Shown here piece after piece: positions 21,575 to 25,736 of a stretch of DNA of 25,736 nt. Source of the DNA: RGIG1828 sp045586905 (GTDB taxonomy: Bacteria > Bacillota > Clostridia > UMGS1810); NCBI GenBank assembly GCA_045586905.1, contig JAZNBF010000088.1:1-25736 (forward strand), read 5' to 3'. A model generated the notes under the pieces. The model was given only the letters and a program-made list of their open reading frames with translations, was not told the DNA's origin and did not search any database. Every line of letters starts with the position of its first letter. Position 1 is the stretch's first letter. Both the position numbers and the translations under genes were made by a program.

Positions 21575-23113
21575 TTGAGTCAGAATATCGCAATAGAACT
21601 CAAAAACATCACAAAAATGTTTGGCACAAACTATGCCAACAAAAATGTGTGCATGACCGTAAGGCATGGCGAGATACTGTCGATTCTCGGTGAAAACGGA
21701 AGCGGCAAAACAACTCTCATGAACATGATATCGGGCATATATTATCCCGATTCGGGTGAGATTTTCATAAATGGCGAAGAGGTGGTTATCCGTTCGCCAA
21801 AGGATGCCTACAAATATAAAATAGGCATGATACATCAGCATTTCAAGCTTGTTGATGTGTTTTCTGCTGCAGAAAACATCGTGCTTGGACTGGAAGATGA
21901 AAAGTTTGACATGAAAAGCTATACGAGGCGCATAAAAGAAATCAGCGAAAAATACGGTTTCGAAATTGATCCTCACAAAAAGATATATGAGATGTCTGTG
22001 TCTGAAAAGCAGACCGTTGAAATCATCAAGGTGCTTTTCCGCGGTGCCGACATCCTCATCTTAGACGAGCCCACAGCAGTGCTCACCCCTCAGGAGACGC
22101 AAAAGCTTTTCAGTGTGCTTCGCCGCATGCGTGATGCAGGCAAGGCAATTGTTATCATTACCCACAAGCTTCATGAAGTGCTGAGTCTTTCCGACAGAGT
22201 GTCGGTGCTCAGAAAAGGCGAATATGTGGGCACAATAGACACTAGCGAAGCAAACGAAAACATCCTCACCGAAATGATGGTTGGTCAGAAAACCGAGCTC
22301 AACATCTTGAGAGATGAGCCCAAAGACACAACACTTCGTCTCAGCGTGGAGGGTATAGTCTGCAAAGACCATGACGGTTCCACCATTTTAGATGATGTAT
22401 CGTTTGAGGCATATTCGGGTGAAATACTCGGTATTGCAGGCATTGCAGGCAGTGGTCAGAGAGAACTTTTGGAGTCTATTGCAGGTCTTCAGAAGATAGA
22501 CAAAGGCAAAATTCTCTACAACGATCCAAAGACAGGAAAAACAGAAAATCTCCGCGATAAAAACCCAAAAGAAATACGCGAGATGGGCGTAAGACTTTCG
22601 TTTGTGCCCGAAGACCGTCTCGGCATGGGACTTGTGGGCAACATGGGCATTGTAGACAACATGATGCTCAGAAGCTATCGCAAGGGCAAATCAGTATTTC
22701 TGGAAAGAAAGGGCCCGAAAGACCTCGCTCACGATATCATAGAACGCTTCGACATTGTAACCCCCGACGACGAAACCCCTGTCCGCAGGCTTTCGGGAGG
22801 TAACATTCAAAAAGTCCTTGTTGGCAGGGAAATTGCTGCATCGCCAAAGCTTCTGATGGCAGCATACCCCGTGAGAGGTCTCGACATTAACTCTTCATAC
22901 ACCATCTACAATCTCCTCAATGAACAAAAGAAAAAAGGTGTGGCAGTAATCTTTGTTGGTGAAGACCTCGACGTGCTCCTGGAGCTTTGCGACCGCATAA
23001 TGGTAATATCGGGCGGCAGCATCTCGGGCACTGTTGATGCAAAGATGGCAACCAAGGAACAGCTTGGACTGCTCATGACAAAATCCAAGGAGGCAGACCA
23101 TGGCAAAGAATAA
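21575..23113 (+). CDS. Nucleoside-type ABC transporter, double ATPase subunit
   Basis: The 512-residue protein has two ABC domains as in RbsA/YufO. The first has Walker A GENGSGKT (39-46), Q-loop IHQHFK, a variant signature SVSEKQ (141-146), Walker B LILDEP and the H-loop THKL. The second has the degenerate Walker A GIAGSGQREL, signature LSGGNIQKV and LLMAAYPVRGLDI, the normal pattern for this family's second site. The start is TTG at 21575, with GGAGGG 6 nt upstream. It energises the two permeases that follow. Confidence 0.92.
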   Translation: MSQNIAIELKNITKMFGTNYANKNVCMTVRHGEILSILGENGSGKTTLMNMISGIYYPDSGEIFINGEEVVIRSPKDAYKYKIGMIHQHFKLVDVFSAAENIVLGLEDEKFDMKSYTRRIKEISEKYGFEIDPHKKIYEMSVSEKQTVEIIKVLFRGADILILDEPTAVLTPQETQKLFSVLRRMRDAGKAIVIITHKLHEVLSLSDRVSVLRKGEYVGTIDTSEANENILTEMMVGQKTELNILRDEPKDTTLRLSVEGIVCKDHDGSTILDDVSFEAYSGEILGIAGIAGSGQRELLESIAGLQKIDKGKILYNDPKTGKTENLRDKNPKEIREMGVRLSFVPEDRLGMGLVGNMGIVDNMMLRSYRKGKSVFLERKGPKDLAHDIIERFDIVTPDDETPVRRLSGGNIQKVLVGREIAASPKLLMAAYPVRGLDINSSYTIYNLLNEQKKKGVAVIFVGEDLDVLLELCDRIMVISGGSISGTVDAKMATKEQLGLLMTKSKEADHGKE

Positions 23114-24209
23114 TGCAAATCATATTCACGAACCTTTAATACAGGTTTCCAAAAGAAAAGAAATGACCTGGTATCAGTCCTGGCCCATAAGAGCAGTGTC
23201 GATAATCTTAGCTCTTGTAATATGCGGTTTTGTCATTGTAATGCTCACAGGGCTCGATCCCATCAGTGTGTATGTGTCTATGTTTGAAGGCAATTTCGGC
23301 ACCGAGAGACGAGTTTGGGCAATGCTCAAAGAGCTTGCGCTTCTCCTATGCGTGTCGCTTGCAGTTACTCCCGCTTTCAAAATGAAATTCTGGAACATCG
23401 GCGCCGAAGGTCAGACACTTATTGGTGCTCTCAGTGCTTCGGCATGCATGATACTTCTTCCCGGTGTGATTCCCTCATCACTCATCATCCCTGCAATGCT
23501 TGTGTGTTCAGTGATTGCCGGTCTCATCTGGGGCGTTGTGCCTGCATATTTCAAAGCAAAGTTCAATACAAACGAAACTCTTTTCACTCTTATGATGAAC
23601 TATATTGCAATGCAGCTCATCTCGTTCTGCATAGTTTTCTGGGAAAACCCCAAAAATTCCAACACCGTTGGTGTTATAAATCCAAACACTCTCGTTGGCT
23701 GGCTCCCTTCAATTGGTGGTCAGAAATATGCTCTCACAGTAATTATTGCGGCACTTCTCACGGTCATCATGTACATATATCTCCGTTACAGCAAACATGG
23801 CTATGAGATTTCCGTTGTCGGCGAAAGTCAGAACACTGCCCGTTATGTGGGCATCAATGTAAAGAAAGTCATCATCCGTACAATGGCACTTTCGGGCGGT
23901 CTTTGCGGCCTTGCAGGTTTTCTTATTGTGTCGGGTGTTGACCATTCCATCACCACCGCATCTGCTGGCGGTATGGGCTTTACTGCAATCATGGTTTCGT
24001 GGCTTGCCAAGTTTAACCCTCTCTTTATGGTGCTCACCACCTTCCTCATTGTCTTTTTGGAGTGTGGTGCAGGTCAGATTGCCACAGCATTTGACTTAAA
24101 CCACAGTGTTGCCGACATTCTGACAGGTATCATCCTGTTTTTCATCATAGGCAGTGAGTTTTTCATTAACTATAAAGTAAAATTTTCAAAAGGAAAGAAG
24201 GAGGCGTAA
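23100..24209 (+). CDS. BMP-type ABC transporter permease 1
   Basis: The 369-residue protein has about nine or ten membrane segments of the BPD_transp_2 fold. It carries the cytoplasmic loop VVGESQNTARYVGINVKK that contacts the ATPase. The start codon overlaps the ATPase gene by 14 nt, with AAGGAGG inside that gene, so translation is coupled. It resembles the larger permease (YufP-like) of purine nucleoside importers. The N-terminal 25 residues are cytoplasmic before the first helix. Confidence 0.9.
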   Translation: MAKNNANHIHEPLIQVSKRKEMTWYQSWPIRAVSIILALVICGFVIVMLTGLDPISVYVSMFEGNFGTERRVWAMLKELALLLCVSLAVTPAFKMKFWNIGAEGQTLIGALSASACMILLPGVIPSSLIIPAMLVCSVIAGLIWGVVPAYFKAKFNTNETLFTLMMNYIAMQLISFCIVFWENPKNSNTVGVINPNTLVGWLPSIGGQKYALTVIIAALLTVIMYIYLRYSKHGYEISVVGESQNTARYVGINVKKVIIRTMALSGGLCGLAGFLIVSGVDHSITTASAGGMGFTAIMVSWLAKFNPLFMVLTTFLIVFLECGAGQIATAFDLNHSVADILTGIILFFIIGSEFFINYKVKFSKGKKEA

Positions 24210-24212
24210 TAT

Positions 24213-25187
24213 ATGTTTGCAACAATAATCAGCAAAGCAGTAGAACAGGGTATTCCGCTTCTCTTTGGTTCCACCGGTGAAATCATCACCGAAAAATCGG
24301 GCAACCTCAACCTCGGTATTCCCGGCATCATGTATGTGGGCGGAAGTGCAGGCATACTTGGCGCATACATTTATGAAAATACGGCAAGTGTTCCAAACCC
24401 CGTTTTATGCATTCTCATTCCGCTTCTGGCATCACTCATTGGCTCAGGACTTTTAGCTCTCATATACAGCTTTCTCACTATTACTCTCCGTGCCAATCAG
24501 AATGTTACCGGTCTTGCCATCACCACATTCGGCGTTGGCTTTGGTGACTTTTTCGGTGGCTCGCTCACCAAGATTTTTGGCAATGGCGGCACACTTTCTG
24601 TTAAAACAAGCTCCGACTTTTTCAAAACCTCGCTCCCCTTTGCCGACGAGCTTGGTGATATAGGTAAAATATTTTTCTCCTACGGATTTTTGGCATATGT
24701 TGCTATAATAATTGCGCTTTTGGCAGCTTTCGTTCTCAACCGTACCCGTGTTGGTCTTCACCTGAGAGCAGTTGGCGAAAATCCTGCCACAGCCGATGCC
24801 GCAGGCATCAGTGTTACAAAATATAAATATCTTGCCACATGTATAGGCGGTATGATAGCAGGTCTTGGCGGACTTTACTTCATTATGGACTACATTGGTG
24901 GTGCATGGACAAACGGTGGCTTTGGCGACAGAGGCTGGCTCGCTATTGCGCTTGTAATCTTTGCTCTGTGGAAACCCAATGTTGGCATACTCGGCTCCAT
25001 TATCTTCGGTGGTCTCTACATTGCCTATTCCTACATCTCGGGCCTCAGCCGAAGCTCAATTGCCATCTTCAACATGCTTCCCTATGTGGTTACAATTGTA
25101 GTGCTTGTGCTCACAAGTGTGAGAAGAAAGAAAGAAACTCAGCCACCCGAAAGTCTGGGATTGGCATACTTTAGAGAAGAACGATAG
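24213..25187 (+). CDS. BMP-type ABC transporter permease 2
   Basis: This 324-residue membrane protein belongs to the same permease family, smaller (YufQ-like). It carries the N-terminal GEIITEKSGNLNLGIPGIM segment and the ATPase-contact loop RAVGENPATADAAGISV. AAGGAGG precedes the ATG, which is 3 nt after the previous stop. It completes the lipoprotein-ATPase-permease-permease set. Confidence 0.91.
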   Translation: MFATIISKAVEQGIPLLFGSTGEIITEKSGNLNLGIPGIMYVGGSAGILGAYIYENTASVPNPVLCILIPLLASLIGSGLLALIYSFLTITLRANQNVTGLAITTFGVGFGDFFGGSLTKIFGNGGTLSVKTSSDFFKTSLPFADELGDIGKIFFSYGFLAYVAIIIALLAAFVLNRTRVGLHLRAVGENPATADAAGISVTKYKYLATCIGGMIAGLGGLYFIMDYIGGAWTNGGFGDRGWLAIALVIFALWKPNVGILGSIIFGGLYIAYSYISGLSRSSIAIFNMLPYVVTIVVLVLTSVRRKKETQPPESLGLAYFREER

Positions 25188-25189
25188 GG

Positions 25190-25328
25190 CAGGGAATGTA
25201 AAAAATGCGCCCAATGACCTAACCTCACCCTCGACGTACTTTTGTACGCCTTCGGGCTACCGTGCCAATCGAAAAGCTCCGATTGGCATTCGGTTTTGCC
25301 ATTTGGCATCAATTTTTCCTATTCCCTG
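25190..25328. repeat. 139-bp inverted-repeat element after the transporter operon
   Basis: The ends are CAGGGAAT (25190) and ATTCCCTG (25321-25328). The match continues imperfectly inward for about 28 nt on each side (AAAAAT against ATTTTT, then GCC...AATG against CATTTGGC). Inside lie CGTAC/GTACG (25235-25248) and GCCAATCG/CGATTGGC (25264-25287). It begins 2 nt after the permease stop codon and no U-tract follows. It could be a miniature inverted-repeat element or a folded 3' end. Confidence 0.6.
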
Positions 25329-25458
25329 ATTAAGAATTTAAAAGAAGAAAGAATATGCACATTTTATGTAAGCTCAGATAGCTTTTCATCTTTTGGTATT
25401 ACGAGTTAGCTTTTTAAAGTTTTCTAAAGGAAGACTTTGAAGACAAATAACAACAATT

Positions 25459-25506
25459 AAAAAACAGGAAAAAGAATAATATCTTTTTCCTGTTTTTTGT
25501 TTTTTA
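25459..25506. terminator. Strong bidirectional terminator
   Basis: A 17-bp perfect stem (AAAAAACAGGAAAAAGA and its complement) has a 6-nt loop, with further T residues after it. It is 270 nt beyond the transporter operon. No credible gene was seen in 25329-25458, so it may end a long 3' UTR or a transcript arriving from the right. Confidence 0.87.
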
Positions 25507-25594
25507 ATATTGAATTCACCTTAGCGTATATACTAATCTTTCAGTAATTTCGCATCATTTCAGGTGGCGTAAGATTTTCGAGCAGGCGAAGAGC

Positions 25595-25692
25595 AAAATC
25601 GCACAAAACAAAATCAGTTTCCGCAAATTTTGTGCGATTTTAATTGACGGTGCAGAAGATTTCTGCACGTCGTCAATGGCGCAAAGCTTGCG
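25595..25692. repeat. Hairpin cluster at the right contig break
   Basis: AAAATCGCACAAAA (25595-25608) pairs with TTTTGTGCGATTTT (25628-25641) over 14 bp. ATTGACG+GTGCAGAA (25643-25657) pairs with TTCTGCAC+CGTCAAT (25661-25677) with a 2-nt bulge. CGCAA/TTGCG follows (25680-25692). No open frame of note spans it. Together with 25507-25594, where nothing was seen, it fills the gene-free right end; such repeats often stop assembly. Confidence 0.6.
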
Positions 25693-25701
25693 AAGAAAAG
25701 A

Positions 25702-25736
25702 AAGTCGGATCGTAGCCATGTCGTTCTGTGAGCCAA
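25702..25736 (+). other. Truncated DNBSEQ/MGI adapter at contig end
   Basis: These 35 bases equal 82-116, the first 35 nt of the same 42-nt adapter. They are read-through contamination; genomic sequence ends at about 25701. Confidence 0.96.

Noticed and set aside
22430..22900. Degenerate second ATP site in the ABC ATPase as an anomaly
   Set aside because: The GIAGSGQREL and AAYPVRGLD patterns are normal for the second domain of RbsA/YufO-type ATPases.

Overview
The window looks like a contig from a spore-forming, low-to-mid-GC Firmicute of the class Clostridia, probably an uncultured gut-type lineage. The evidence is a spoIIM gene, an S-layer-homology surface protein, BspA-type leucine-rich repeats, strong Shine-Dalgarno sequences, consensus sigma-A promoters, tRNA genes without an encoded CCA, and short-hairpin repeat arrays. 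Both ends are library artefact. Bases 82-165 are a complete DNBSEQ/MGI adapter cassette (two adapter arms around a 10-nt index), with the same 81-nt insert on each side. Bases 25702-25736 are the first 35 nt of the same adapter. Trustworthy genomic sequence is therefore about 166-25701, and the shared ends are not evidence of circularity.

Left region (166-10388). A truncated M24 (creatinase/aminopeptidase-P-like) gene and a PHP-family phosphoesterase gene lie on the minus strand. Divergent from them runs a plus-strand gene train without internal terminators: ComB-like 2-phosphosulfolactate phosphatase, a TIM-barrel glycoside-hydrolase-like protein, an AraC-type regulator, a WG-repeat/SLH surface protein, ribulokinase (AraB) and an M20 amidohydrolase. 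It ends at a 14-bp terminator. The divergent intergenic region holds a perfect sigma-A promoter and a 15-bp direct repeat phased at 21 bp, a plausible AraC-type operator. An unusual folded repeat element separates araB from the M20 gene.

Middle region (10389-17700). A tRNA-Gly(GCC)/tRNA-Cys(GCA) operon has its own near-consensus promoter and terminator. It is followed by a six-hairpin array whose spacers read GTGAAAT or ATTTCAC. Next to the array is a promoter and a four-helix-bundle (S23/IVP family) protein gene. Then come an ankyrin-type protein, a minus-strand TPR/DUF4037 pair with overlapping ends, a small helical (probably DUF2383-like) protein, a secreted LRR/stalk-domain protein and a PF04909-type amidohydrolase. 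Two more short-hairpin clusters, with other spacer words, occur at 14358-14393 and 17602-17699.

Right region (17705-25701). A minus-strand cluster proC-spoIIM-xerD-like is followed divergently by a complete BMP-family (purine-nucleoside-type) ABC importer: lipoprotein, double ATPase and two permeases. A terminator/antiterminator-like structure sits between the lipoprotein and ATPase genes, and a palindrome lies just downstream of the promoter. The XerD-like protein has lost several catalytic residues. The last 550 bases hold no gene, but contain a 139-bp inverted-repeat element, a strong bidirectional terminator and another hairpin cluster where the contig breaks into adapter.

The most unusual biology is the hairpin-array/four-helix-bundle module beside the tRNA operon, the structured element before the M20 gene, the degenerate Xer recombinase, and the 139-bp element after the transporter. 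All calls are made by reading the sequence, with no database search.
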